Assembly: GCF_900103825.1 (NCBI RefSeq)
Contig: NZ_FNIF01000013.1
Location: 1-64,000 of the forward strand
Length of the DNA: 64,000 bases
Origin: Paenibacillus sp. yr247
Lineage (GTDB): Bacteria; Bacillota; Bacilli; Paenibacillales; NBRC-103111
Reading direction: 5' to 3'
Shown piece by piece: positions 43,233 through 52,078 of the stretch. Made by a program: the position numbers and the translations under genes. A model generated the notes under the pieces. That model saw only the letters and a program-made list of their open reading frames with translations. It did not search any database and was not told the DNA's origin. How positions within the stretch are numbered: the first letter of the stretch is position 1; each line of letters starts with the position of its first letter.

Positions 43233-45266
43233 CTATGCTTTGAGTGCATCGCTATGAATGTCCCACTGGCCACCAGCAAATGAAAGCCGATATGTGCGTC
43301 CGCGAAATTGAATATGTTTGAAGGTGCAGTCTCCCCAAGGTGGCGTGTGAAGCGCGAGCTCCTCATCCTCAAGACGCGGCCACAAACCTGCTCCGCCCAT
43401 GAGCATGGCGGCTGCGGGCATTGCGCTCCACCCTTGCAGGTTGGAACCTTTGCCGTATACAGGCCCGTAGTACTCGATTGGCGTCAGCCATCCGTTCTCC
43501 AGAGATGCCTGGAACCAGCGGGTTAGCGGATAACGCCAGCCCTCGTCTTTGGCCCATAATTTGGCCCACGCATAGATCCCGCTCATATACGGCCAGTCGC
43601 CACCGTTGTGGTAACGATATGGCGCCATCGTTTTTTCGACCAGGTGATGCACATGTTTATAGAATGGATAAACGGCCATGGTCCCCCAATCGCCGAAAAG
43701 CTGCTCCTTGTTGTTGCGGGTTTCCAATTGCGCTGCCATTTCAGCCAGCAAAGATTGCTGCTCCGCTTCATCCAGAATGCCGTACAAAATCAGCAGCGAC
43801 AATTCGATGGAGATGTTTGGTTCGACGGCTCCATTGCTATTTTTATAATTGAAGAAACCGTCTTCCTTCATGAGGTGCTTTAGCTGTTCCTGCGCACCTC
43901 GGCTGCGGTTTCCGTAATCGTCCGCCTTTTCCGTTTGCCCCAGCAAGCAATAAATGGACGACGCCCCGGACAGGGCGCGAATGTACAATGCCAGATCATA
44001 CACCGCGTAGCCTTCGCGGAAGACATTATCCGCCCAGTCTCTGCGGTTCTCAGGCTTCATAAATAAGTAACCGTCCTGAGGGACGAAGCTTGTCAGGTAA
44101 CCCAAAGCTTTTTCCATCAATGCTTCTACGGTGTTCCCGTTGACATTCTCCTCCAGCAGGCTGAAGTCTCGCGTCCACGCCAAATAATCGTAAATCATCA
44201 TGGCAAAAAACGAAGGCGAATCGTAATGATCCGGCCAAAACGGCTCGTACTGTCCGTTATCCTGATTGTAAATGACGGCACTTGGGCAGGAGCCATTTTC
44301 CAGAATCCCGTTAGCCAGCGTCAAAATCTGGCCGCGCACCCAATCCGGTTTGTACGGCAAGGTTGGCAGAAGCGTCCAATAACCGTCACGGAAGTAAGTC
44401 CGCGGCGGACTTTGGTAATCGATTCCCGCGAAATAGCCGCGAAAGCCCCCGCCCAAATCCTTGAAGGAGGACAGCGAAGCGTTCAGGCAAAAACCGTACA
44501 GGGCATTCAGTTCTTTGTCCCTGGAGCTGAAGGTTTCCTCCAACCAAACATTCTCTTTGTCAACAGCGGCAGCGGCGGTTTGACTTGCCGCGAGCCATGC
44601 ATCCATTTGTGTTACGGCTACAGCCGCGCCTGCTGTAATGACAAATACCAATCGTTCCGTCTGCCCTGGAGCAATCGTCAACCGATAGTGGATATTGCAT
44701 CTGCCGTCTTCATGGACAAGCTGTTCCAGTGAGTGATTCGAACGATACTGTAACGAGAAATCCTCAGCTATCGTCATGGTAAAGCCCATGGAGTTCTCGG
44801 GCGTTACCGCCGGAACGACTGCTTCCGCTTTCCGGAACCGCCGGATGTTGTAAGAATAATAGGATTCCACGTCAATCTCGAATCCGAAGTGCAGATCGAA
44901 CGTCACCGCGCTGCCGCCAGTATTATGAACCTGATAGACGGTATACAAAACATTCTCATTCGAATGGCAATACTGCTCCACGTTCATGTTGACAGAACGG
45001 AAAGTGTCGTAGGCGATCCGCTGTTTTTTTCCACGGCAGGTCACTTGCTTGCGTACATCGTTATGGGTGAGCTCGCCGTTAACGCTCCAACCGCAGTACC
45101 AAGACGCTTCTTTCAGCATTCTCCATTTGCCCGCGACCGAATATTTGCGAATGCCGCCGATACCATCATATTGAGCCATCAGCATCGTATTCGACACGTC
45201 GTATTCGACCGGAACATGCCAAAGTCCTGTGGAGAGAGTTCCTCCCTGAATATGTTCGTGTTTCAT
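43233..45266 (-). CDS. Cytosolic six-hairpin glycosidase-like protein
   Basis: A 677-residue protein without a signal peptide. The N-terminal beta-sandwich (about 1-240) is followed by an (alpha/alpha)6 helical domain (about 250-630). The helical part carries SPPRTYFRDGYWTLLPTLPY, FWPDHYDSPSFFAMMIYDYLAWTRD, GNRSRGAQEQLKHLMKEDGFF and MAPYRYHNGGDWPYMSGIYAWAKLW. The acidic residues in FRDGYW and NGGDWPYMSG occupy places typical of catalytic acids in GH15/GH63/GH65/GCT-type clans. It is encoded between the importer permeases and the kinase, so it likely cleaves an imported oligosaccharide. The family number is not certain. Confidence 0.7.
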   Translation of the reverse strand: MKHEHIQGGTLSTGLWHVPVEYDVSNTMLMAQYDGIGGIRKYSVAGKWRMLKEASWYCGWSVNGELTHNDVRKQVTCRGKKQRIAYDTFRSVNMNVEQYCHSNENVLYTVYQVHNTGGSAVTFDLHFGFEIDVESYYSYNIRRFRKAEAVVPAVTPENSMGFTMTIAEDFSLQYRSNHSLEQLVHEDGRCNIHYRLTIAPGQTERLVFVITAGAAVAVTQMDAWLAASQTAAAAVDKENVWLEETFSSRDKELNALYGFCLNASLSSFKDLGGGFRGYFAGIDYQSPPRTYFRDGYWTLLPTLPYKPDWVRGQILTLANGILENGSCPSAVIYNQDNGQYEPFWPDHYDSPSFFAMMIYDYLAWTRDFSLLEENVNGNTVEALMEKALGYLTSFVPQDGYLFMKPENRRDWADNVFREGYAVYDLALYIRALSGASSIYCLLGQTEKADDYGNRSRGAQEQLKHLMKEDGFFNYKNSNGAVEPNISIELSLLILYGILDEAEQQSLLAEMAAQLETRNNKEQLFGDWGTMAVYPFYKHVHHLVEKTMAPYRYHNGGDWPYMSGIYAWAKLWAKDEGWRYPLTRWFQASLENGWLTPIEYYGPVYGKGSNLQGWSAMPAAAMLMGGAGLWPRLEDEELALHTPPWGDCTFKHIQFRGRTYRLSFAGGQWDIHSDALKA

Positions 45267-45293
45267 GTTTGCTCCATTCCTTTTCTATGGCTT

Positions 45294-46121
45294 TTATTTG
45301 TTAGAGCCTTGCACTAAACCACTTACAAAATGCTTCTGGAAAACCAGGAAGACGATAATAATCGGAATAATGGCGATTAAAGCATAGGCGGCCATAGGTC
45401 CAAGCTCGCCCATGCGCTGTCCCATTGCGTTCCTCAGGCCGACAGGCAGTGTTCTCATTGTATCGGAAGATGTAAGAGTTAAGGCGACGATGAATTCGTT
45501 CCATGTGCGGACAAACACGAAGATCGCAGACGCCGCAAGTCCCGGTCTAACGAGCGGTAGCATAATCATGAAAAATGACTGCATACGGCTGCATCCGTCG
45601 ATCATACCTGCTTCCTCGATCTCTTTGGGCACTCCCTCGAAAAATCCGCGCATGACGAATACGACCATCGGAATGCCCGTCGCGGTATACGCCAAAATTA
45701 CCGACCACAGGGAATTGAGCAGGTGCAGCTTGTGCATGATCACATAAAGCGGAATAACCGTCAGCAGAGCCGGGATCATCCGGGTGGAGAAAATCAGATA
45801 GAACCCGAAATTCCTCCCGGGAAATCGCAAGCGGGCGAATGCATAAGCGGCTAAAGAACCGAGCAGCAGCGAGAAAAACAAGGACACGACCGTAACGATC
45901 ACGCTGTTCATGAAATAATTCGGGATCGGCGAATTGTGCAGGGCCCTCTCGAAATTGATCGTCGTCGGGTTTTTCGGCCACAGCGTAGGCGGATATGCCG
46001 TCCATTCACTTTGCCCCTTAAAGGCGAGACCGGCAATCCAGAGCAGCGGAATGACCGAAATGAGCGCCCAGAAGACGGCAATGATATAGCTTCCGTAGAC
46101 AAAACCTCGATTTGTTTTCAT
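45294..46121 (-). CDS. ABC sugar importer permease (MalG type)
   Basis: A 275-residue membrane permease. Helices include YIIAVFWALISVIPLLWIAGLAF at the N-terminus and MNSVIVTVVSLFFSLLLGSLAAYAFARLRF. The EAA loop is KEIEEAGMIDGCSRMQSFFMIMLPLVRPG and the protein ends KHFVSGLVQGSNK. It pairs with the permease of 46157-47041 and the lipoprotein of 47111-48466. The operon has no ATPase gene; a shared ATPase elsewhere is presumed. Confidence 0.9.
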   Translation of the reverse strand: MKTNRGFVYGSYIIAVFWALISVIPLLWIAGLAFKGQSEWTAYPPTLWPKNPTTINFERALHNSPIPNYFMNSVIVTVVSLFFSLLLGSLAAYAFARLRFPGRNFGFYLIFSTRMIPALLTVIPLYVIMHKLHLLNSLWSVILAYTATGIPMVVFVMRGFFEGVPKEIEEAGMIDGCSRMQSFFMIMLPLVRPGLAASAIFVFVRTWNEFIVALTLTSSDTMRTLPVGLRNAMGQRMGELGPMAAYALIAIIPIIIVFLVFQKHFVSGLVQGSNK

Positions 46122-46156
46122 TATCGGTTCTCCTATGATTAATCAGACATCGTATC

Positions 46157-47041
46157 TTAGTAGTAATTTTCGGTTTTCAAGCTTTTGACGTAAATGAGGC
46201 TGAGCAGCGCATTGATGATGAACATCAGCACCGCAATCGTAGATCCGACTTCAAATTGACCCGTTTTGAAAGCTGTGTTGTACATATCGATGCCGAGCAA
46301 GTTCGTTTGGTTCATCGGACCGCCGCCAGTCAGCGCAAACACAAGGTCGAATTCATTCAGCGTGCTGATTGAAATCCAGATCAGATTCACCAGAATCGTA
46401 GGCTTCAACAGAGGAAGCGTGATTTGGAAAAACTTCCGCCACAGCCCCGCCCCGTCGACTGTCGCCGCTTCATAGACGTCATTGGGAATCGACTGAAGAC
46501 CGGCAAGCTGCATAATCAGGGAAAATGGCATCCCGAACCATATGTTCGCAACAACGACCATCGCCATGGCCGTTCCGATCCCAAGCCAGGCGATCGGTTG
46601 ATCGACAATGCCCAAGGACATGAGGAAATAATTAAGCAGTCCGGTCCGATTTGGCACATATAACGCCTGAAAAATGACCGCGATAACGACCGGAGACAGT
46701 GTCCATGGAATCGTAATCAGCACCCGCAGCGTAGTTGTCGCTTTAATTTTCTGATTTAATACAAGCGCAAGCAGAAGGCCTAAGACAAACTGGCCGAGCA
46801 CGGACCAAAACGTGAAGGAGAGCGTTTTGACGAGTGAGGACCAGAACTCTCCGTCCTTCAGTACCTTCACATAGTTGTCCAGACCGACAAAGTGGTTATT
46901 CATGATCAGGAAATCGCTACGGTAAAAGCTTAAATATGCAGCATAGAAAGCGGGAAAAAAGGCGAACACGCCGACAAACAAAAAGACGGGAAGCAGAAGC
47001 AGCACGGCTATAGGCAAGTCGCTTTTTCGAAAGCTGGGCAT
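46157..47041 (-). CDS. ABC sugar importer permease (MalF type)
   Basis: A 294-residue membrane permease with an N-terminal helix (PIAVLLLLPVFLFVGVFAFFPAFYAAYLSF). WSSLVKTLSFTFWSVLGQFVLGLLLALVLNQ, typical of the UgpA/MalF group, follows. The EAA loop is NDVYEAATVDGAGLWRKFFQITLPLLKP. It forms the importer channel with the product of 45294-46121. Its gene lies 70 bases downstream of the solute-binding protein gene. Confidence 0.9.
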   Translation of the reverse strand: MPSFRKSDLPIAVLLLLPVFLFVGVFAFFPAFYAAYLSFYRSDFLIMNNHFVGLDNYVKVLKDGEFWSSLVKTLSFTFWSVLGQFVLGLLLALVLNQKIKATTTLRVLITIPWTLSPVVIAVIFQALYVPNRTGLLNYFLMSLGIVDQPIAWLGIGTAMAMVVVANIWFGMPFSLIMQLAGLQSIPNDVYEAATVDGAGLWRKFFQITLPLLKPTILVNLIWISISTLNEFDLVFALTGGGPMNQTNLLGIDMYNTAFKTGQFEVGSTIAVLMFIINALLSLIYVKSLKTENYY

Positions 47042-47110
47042 AAAACCAAAATCTCCTTCCAGAAAACAAGAGCGGCGCTTTTATAATTGAGCGCCGCATC
47101 CGTTCAAATT

Positions 47111-48466
47111 TTATTTATCAATCTTGGATTGAGCCGCTTTTTGTGCGTCGTCAAGAGCTTGCTGCGGAGATTTCTTACCCGACAGCGCCTCCTGTACGGC
47201 GGTACGATAAGTTTGGGACAGCACTTCGTAGCTAGCCGTCTTCGGACGCGGACGCGCATTCGGAACGACGTCGATGAATGTTTTGAAGATCGGATCGGAG
47301 CTGAAGATCGGGTCTTTGTAAGCCGATACGCGCATCGGCATGTTGCCGGTGCCGTCTTTAAAGATGTTGACTTCGTGCTCCGGGCTCGTTACCTGCTCGA
47401 TCCACTTCCAGGCCGCATCCTTCACTTTGGATTTGTTGAAGATGACCCACGTACCGTAGCCGACCGCCGTATATGGCTGGGTTACCTTCGCACCGTCCGC
47501 GAGCGGGATCGGTGCGGACAGTACGTTGTCCTTCAGATTGGCCGCTTTCAGGAAGCTGGCGTCCGAACGCCATTCCCAAGAACCGACGATCGCCATCGCC
47601 GTTTCGTTACCGATGACGGCTTGAGCGACTTCCTTCTTCATTCTCAGGTAGCTATCGGGGGGAGCGACTTTATTTTTTTGCACCAAGTCGGTCATGAATT
47701 GCAGCGTTTTCACGACTGGCTCGCTGTTCAGCGCCGGCTTGCCGTCCGCCGTTACGAAGTCTCCGCCGAGATCCCAAATGTATTGGAGTGAGTTCATCGA
47801 CGTATGCTCGGAATTGCCGCCGTTTAGGCCTAAGCCATATGGAATGCCGGTTTTATCTTTGGCCGCCGTCAGCTTCTGCGCATCGTCAATCAATTCCGAC
47901 CATGTTTTCGGCGGCTTGTTCGGGTCCAGACCTGCCTTTTCGAACGCATCCTTCCGATAAAGCAGCGTTCTTACGTCGCCGTCGCCAGGAATACCGTAGG
48001 TCTTACCATCAAATACGACCGAATCCCATACCGCTTTCGGAAAATCGTTCTTCTGACCCCACTTCTGAACGAATTCATCCAGTGGAGTGATGAGGCCGGA
48101 TTTCTGGAATTCCGCGAGCGACTGACCATCAATGTATGCCACGTCAGGCAGATTGTCCGCTGAAGCGGCAGCCAATAATTTGGTCCGTATGTCGTCGTTA
48201 GTAATTTTCTCGATGTTCAATTCGACATTCGGGTTTTCTTGCTTATATTTTGCAAGCACGATGTCCATCGGCTTTTTATATTGATCGGCATAAGGATCGG
48301 TCCAGTCCCAAATCGTCAAAGCTTGCTTTGCCAGACTGGTTGGCGCTGGGGAAGCATTATTTGGAGCGACCGTGGAGTTCGCGGTATTATTCGTGTTTCC
48401 ATTCGAGCATCCTGCCATACCGATTGCCATCATTGACGCCAAACTAATTCCTAACCATTTTTTCAT
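47111..48466 (-). CDS. ABC importer sugar-binding lipoprotein
   Basis: A 451-residue solute-binding family 1 lipoprotein. The signal peptide ends in GMAGC with the lipidated Cys at residue 20, then an Asn/Thr/Pro-rich linker. LTIWDWTDPYADQYKKPMDIVLAKY, DVAYIDGQSLAEFQKSGL and GNETAMAIVGSWEWR are typical sugar-binder segments. It sits just downstream of the ROK regulator gene and upstream of two permease genes. The order regulator, binding protein, permeases, glycosidase, kinase makes a self-contained uptake operon. Confidence 0.92.
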   Translation of the reverse strand: MKKWLGISLASMMAIGMAGCSNGNTNNTANSTVAPNNASPAPTSLAKQALTIWDWTDPYADQYKKPMDIVLAKYKQENPNVELNIEKITNDDIRTKLLAAASADNLPDVAYIDGQSLAEFQKSGLITPLDEFVQKWGQKNDFPKAVWDSVVFDGKTYGIPGDGDVRTLLYRKDAFEKAGLDPNKPPKTWSELIDDAQKLTAAKDKTGIPYGLGLNGGNSEHTSMNSLQYIWDLGGDFVTADGKPALNSEPVVKTLQFMTDLVQKNKVAPPDSYLRMKKEVAQAVIGNETAMAIVGSWEWRSDASFLKAANLKDNVLSAPIPLADGAKVTQPYTAVGYGTWVIFNKSKVKDAAWKWIEQVTSPEHEVNIFKDGTGNMPMRVSAYKDPIFSSDPIFKTFIDVVPNARPRPKTASYEVLSQTYRTAVQEALSGKKSPQQALDDAQKAAQSKIDK

Positions 48467-48507
48467 GTGTAAACCCCCATCATAAAATGTATTTGTTTCA
48501 CGTGCTT

Positions 48508-49716
48508 TCAGAGAACCAGACGGTTCATATCTTCCAATACTATGGCGATCGCCCCTAATGCTTCCGCTTCCTTCTTCAATGTACTAGACATGATTTGAAA
48601 TGGAATCGGGACCATCTTTACCAGTTTCCTGCGGATTTGCTCCACCCAAATATGACCCGCTTGCTCCATCTCACCTCCCACTATAATAACCTCTGGATTT
48701 AACATGCTGGCCATATTGGCGATTCCCAGTGCCATGTGCGTGGTGACAGTATCGAGCGCAGTCAGCGCAACATCGTCGTGTTTTTCCGCCGCCCATGCAA
48801 GATCATCGTAAGAGGCTATACCCTCTGACGGCTTCCGCAACATCGTCGATTGCCCCTTGTCGATTTCTGCTTGGATCAAAGCGCCAACCGCGTGAAGCGA
48901 AGTGCGGTTCTCATACGTACCGAAGGTGGAGATGCGGTTAAACTGCTCGTCCTGCCAATCACGAACATCGTAGAAGTAACCGATTTCACCCGCCGAATAA
49001 CGATAGCCTCGTACCAATTTGCCATCGGTTATAATTCCGGCGCCGACACCGGTCCCAAAGCTAACCATCAACAGGTTATCGACTCCTTTGCCGGCCCCGA
49101 TCCATCTTTCGCCCATCGCCGCCAAGTTGACGTCGTTGTCGATATACACAGGTTTATTGAATTCGCTTTCAAGAACGTCCCATAGAGGAACCTGAATCCA
49201 ATTCAAAGAAGGCGCTTGCAAAACTATTCGATTGTTAATGTCACAAATACCCGGAACCGCCACGCCTATGCCGATCATATCCGCAAGAGGGATCCCGGAA
49301 GCTTCGATGCTCTCCTTCGTGAAGGCGATCAGACGCGAAGTTATATCCCCTTTACCGACAAGTGTATCCGTTTTCGCTTTGAAAACTAAATTGCCCATTA
49401 AATCCGAAATAAGCAGCAGCATTTGATTGCCGCCCAGTTCAATACCGACGACATAGCCGGCTTTCATGTTAAAAGCGAGATGAGTTGGCCTTCGTCCTCC
49501 GTCCGAAGTTGAACTACCTGATCCAATTTCTTCCACCAAACGCAGCCGAATCAAGTCATCAACTAATGCAGAGACGGTGGACTTGCTGATTTTCAATCTT
49601 TTGGCGATATCCGCCCGTGAAATCCATTCCTCGCTGCGGATCAAATCCAAAACCAAGCTTTGGTTCATCTTCCGCATGAAGTTTGTGTTGGCAGTAATAA
49701 TCTGTTTATCTGCCAA
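48508..49716 (-). CDS. ROK-family transcriptional regulator (XylR/NagC type)
   Basis: A 402-residue repressor with an N-terminal winged helix (about 10-75, SEEWISRADIAKRLKISKSTVSALVDDLIRLRLVEE) and a C-terminal ROK sugar-kinase-like domain. The ROK domain has VVGIELGGNQMLLLI, IGIGVAVPGICDI, VYIDNDVNLAAMGE, LMVSFGTGVGAGIITDG and SAGEIGYFYDVRDW. The zinc-binding Cys cluster usual in ROK proteins (GxGCxxxxxC) is not seen after the GEIGY stretch; it reads DWQDEQFNR. The TTG start has AAGGGTGATG upstream. A perfect xylR-like operator lies 19 bases before the start, so it probably represses its own operon. Confidence 0.88.
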   Translation of the reverse strand: MADKQIITANTNFMRKMNQSLVLDLIRSEEWISRADIAKRLKISKSTVSALVDDLIRLRLVEEIGSGSSTSDGGRRPTHLAFNMKAGYVVGIELGGNQMLLLISDLMGNLVFKAKTDTLVGKGDITSRLIAFTKESIEASGIPLADMIGIGVAVPGICDINNRIVLQAPSLNWIQVPLWDVLESEFNKPVYIDNDVNLAAMGERWIGAGKGVDNLLMVSFGTGVGAGIITDGKLVRGYRYSAGEIGYFYDVRDWQDEQFNRISTFGTYENRTSLHAVGALIQAEIDKGQSTMLRKPSEGIASYDDLAWAAEKHDDVALTALDTVTTHMALGIANMASMLNPEVIIVGGEMEQAGHIWVEQIRRKLVKMVPIPFQIMSSTLKKEAEALGAIAIVLEDMNRLVL

Positions 49717-49734
49717 TGAGCATCACCCTTTACT

Positions 49735-49759
49735 TTAGTTCGTTCTGAGAACGAACTAA
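49735..49759 (-). promoter_or_regulatory. XylR-type operator of the ROK operon
   Basis: Two perfect 12-base arms, TTAGTTCGTTCT and AGAACGAACTAA, flank a single central G. The 25-base architecture and the TTAGTT...AACTAA ends match the xylose repressor (XylR) operator of Bacillus, itself bound by a ROK protein. It lies immediately ahead of the ROK gene, so autoregulation of the operon is very likely. Confidence 0.8.
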
Positions 49760-49855
49760 CTGGAATAATTTCATCATAAATCCAATCTCGTTCGGCTGTC
49801 AACAACAATTTGGGTTTGATGTTCCTGCACGAGCGAAAGATACCTTATCGGGTGC

Positions 49856-49904
49856 TTGACATTGGTGATTCAACACTAAACGTTTAATTCTATAGAATTA
49901 AACG
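49856..49904 (+). promoter_or_regulatory. 24-base perfect palindrome with an upstream -35-like box
   Basis: CGTTTAATTCTA and TAGAATTAAACG (49881-49904) form a perfect palindrome without spacer. TTGACA at 49856-49861 could be a -35 box with the palindrome covering the -10 region. No convincing gene follows on the plus strand, where only a 61-codon frame from 49920 is open. It may be an operator for the minus-strand operon, about 150 bases away, or for a lost gene. Confidence 0.45.
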
Positions 49905-50104
49905 AAGCGAACAAGTAAAGTGTTTCCATTTTATAACTTTCATTCACGCAGACTATTCACTAAACTCCCTATTAGCGCAGCAGCTCAATGCAACAGAAAA
50001 AAGCCGCGATTTACGCGACAATTCAAAGATTATATCATTAGTTTGCCAAGAGTCTATTTTGAAGCATACTCGATCCGGGGGATCAAAATGAAGAAATATC
50101 GTTG

Positions 50105-50400
50105 AAACCTGTCTTATTGCCCAGTTAGATTAAGCAAACGATCAGGAAAATGGAATTTCATAGCATTCTCGTCCTTTAATTGCTGAACTGCGATAGGGTA
50201 AGCTGTTTTTTATCAACGGTAATCATACGTGCCGATTGATTCTGTGTTAAGTCGATGCTTTCTTGAAAAATCGTTTGGCCGCAGGAGCATCTCGATTTAC
50301 AGCCAACATGAAATCAATTATGTTTTCTTTTGATGATTTCATTTCAAGCATGTAATCATTCTTTAGAGCTTTGCACCACAACCTTGTTCTTTCTAAGATT
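50105..50400 (-). pseudogene. IS6-family transposase remnant
   Basis: On the minus strand KENIIDFMLAVNRDAPAAKRFFKKA is readable, then, after a frame change, ARMITVDKKQ and AYPIAVQQLKDENAM followed by KFHFPDRLLNLTGQ. This is the C-terminal half of an IS6-family (IS240/IS26-type) DDE transposase, around the motif GNTIDF...AAKRFFKKA...ITVDKNPAYP. At least one frameshift and the missing N-terminal half make it a pseudogene. It lies at the downstream border of the thiazole-peptide cluster. Confidence 0.65.
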
Positions 50401-50425
50401 ATCTAGTGCTTCACTCCTGCCTCAT

Positions 50426-52006
50426 CTAACCGTGCAAACCTCCAATTAATCGGGGACAATGACGATATGGTCCAACCGGGATTTGGATCAGGCTGGTTAT
50501 TCCTTGCGAAGTCATCTTGTAGATCTCATCACACAATCTGGCATCAAATCCGAGAAGCGGATGTCCCCCTATCCCAATGGCGGATGCCGCCAATAGTAAA
50601 CGCTGCACGAGCATCCCCGCTTCCATCTGTTGGATGCGGTATCCCCTATACCCCAGGGATGTTACGAGATGACCTTTGTCCCCTGCCACATGAAAGCATA
50701 GCGGAACTTGGGACAGATTCACATTGTCGGAGGGCATTCCCTGCTGCAGCTTTAGGCGATGATCTCCATGACGTACCCGTCGCAACGTATGGGCAGCGCT
50801 ATCATAATGGTAAGCGCCGTCCGGAATGCCGTCAACGTTATATAAACAGCCGTACAGCGAGACGCGAGAAACGGGGTTTTCATGGGCTCCATCCAAATCA
50901 TTCCGATACCTGAAAGAAGCCGTTGCCTCCTGCAGCAGCGAAGCCAACTGCTCTTGGCTTATTTTGCCCATAACAAAATCACCGTCCGGCGAAAACCGCT
51001 TTCGGCTTATTGACGCCAGATCATACGTCAACCGTTTCATTTGGGGCAAAGCCACTGCCTCATCCTCGCAGTGAACGATCTTTTCTTTGCCGATTTCCCG
51101 TATCGACCGAAGCGATTCCAAAAGGGATGCTTCGTTCATCTTGATTAGCATCGGAGACTCCTTGACCCTCCGGGATCGGACATAGTGATCATGCTGAACC
51201 GCCCTCAACTCACTGCATAATTCGGTGGCGGAGCATCCCCGCTCTCCCTCATTCCTACCCGCAAACCATTGGATCGCAGGCTCCGCCGACAGCGGAATCA
51301 CCGCATACACGCTCTCCTCTCGTTCCGATATCCCAAGGAGATTATTCACGGCCCGATCAAGGAACTGGAAATATACGCCCGACGCGAAGCCGAGCCGTTT
51401 CGCCACTTCCAAGAGCTGCCCGATTAACGCACCCGCGTCCAGTCCTTGCAGGCGGTAGGAAAAGTTATTGTATTTAAAGAAGTTTTTCCAAAACAGGGTA
51501 GATACAAAAACAGTACAAAAGCAAGCCGACACGTCACAGCGATTGCCAAGAGCTCGAGCTAAATAAGAATCGAAGTTGCCTTTGCGCAGCAACACCAAAC
51601 GGTGGTGCGCCGCATCATAATGATATACCCCCTCGGGCAAATCCTCCAACTTCAGATACACGTATAATTCATTTGGATATAACGCTCCCCCGGAGGGAAC
51701 AAACCGCCGGTACGACTGCAGCAGGCCAATGTTTTGTACCATGGAATTCGAAGCAGGGACTGACTGGGACAATTGAGTGAGCCCGAATATATACCAGAGG
51801 AAATGACCCAAATGGCGAAGGTCGGGCCTCAACAGCGCTTCACCGCCATCAAGCGTCAGCGGTACTTCCGGAGATAACGGAATCACAGGTAAACCACGAT
51901 AGAGCTTATATGCAAGCGGTCCGTCTTCCCAATCCACCACCAAGTCCGGCGGTTTGGTCTTGTCAATGTCAAAATGCAGATTGTGCAGAAATGCCTCCAG
52001 ACTCAT
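50426..52006 (-). CDS. SagB/ThcOx-type dehydrogenase with tandem nitroreductase domains
   Basis: A 526-residue FMN-dependent oxidase of the SagB/ThcOx group, which oxidises thiazolines and oxazolines to thiazoles and oxazoles in TOMM peptide biosynthesis. The first domain contains YRRFVPSGGALYPNELYVYL, PEGVYHYDAAHHRL and LDAGALIGQLLEVAKRLGF. A second, related domain repeats PDGAYHYDSAAHTLRRV, EAGMLVQRLLLAASAIGIGG and LIQIPVGPY, so the protein is a tandem of two nitroreductase folds. The ATG at 52004-52006 has GGGAGGGA 5 bases upstream. It is the last gene of the cluster and follows the YcaO gene by 72 bases. Confidence 0.85.
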   Translation of the reverse strand: MSLEAFLHNLHFDIDKTKPPDLVVDWEDGPLAYKLYRGLPVIPLSPEVPLTLDGGEALLRPDLRHLGHFLWYIFGLTQLSQSVPASNSMVQNIGLLQSYRRFVPSGGALYPNELYVYLKLEDLPEGVYHYDAAHHRLVLLRKGNFDSYLARALGNRCDVSACFCTVFVSTLFWKNFFKYNNFSYRLQGLDAGALIGQLLEVAKRLGFASGVYFQFLDRAVNNLLGISEREESVYAVIPLSAEPAIQWFAGRNEGERGCSATELCSELRAVQHDHYVRSRRVKESPMLIKMNEASLLESLRSIREIGKEKIVHCEDEAVALPQMKRLTYDLASISRKRFSPDGDFVMGKISQEQLASLLQEATASFRYRNDLDGAHENPVSRVSLYGCLYNVDGIPDGAYHYDSAAHTLRRVRHGDHRLKLQQGMPSDNVNLSQVPLCFHVAGDKGHLVTSLGYRGYRIQQMEAGMLVQRLLLAASAIGIGGHPLLGFDARLCDEIYKMTSQGITSLIQIPVGPYRHCPRLIGGLHG

Positions 52007-52078
52007 GCTTCTCCCTCCCGATATGAACGAGGGTGTGAACCACTCCACGTTTCAACATTTGATACCATCGTTCAAAAA

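Noticed and set aside
42157..49716. A xylose utilisation operon, from the XylR-like operator
   Set aside because: There is no xylose isomerase or xylulokinase in this operon; the genes are an importer, a six-hairpin glycosidase and a BadF-type kinase.
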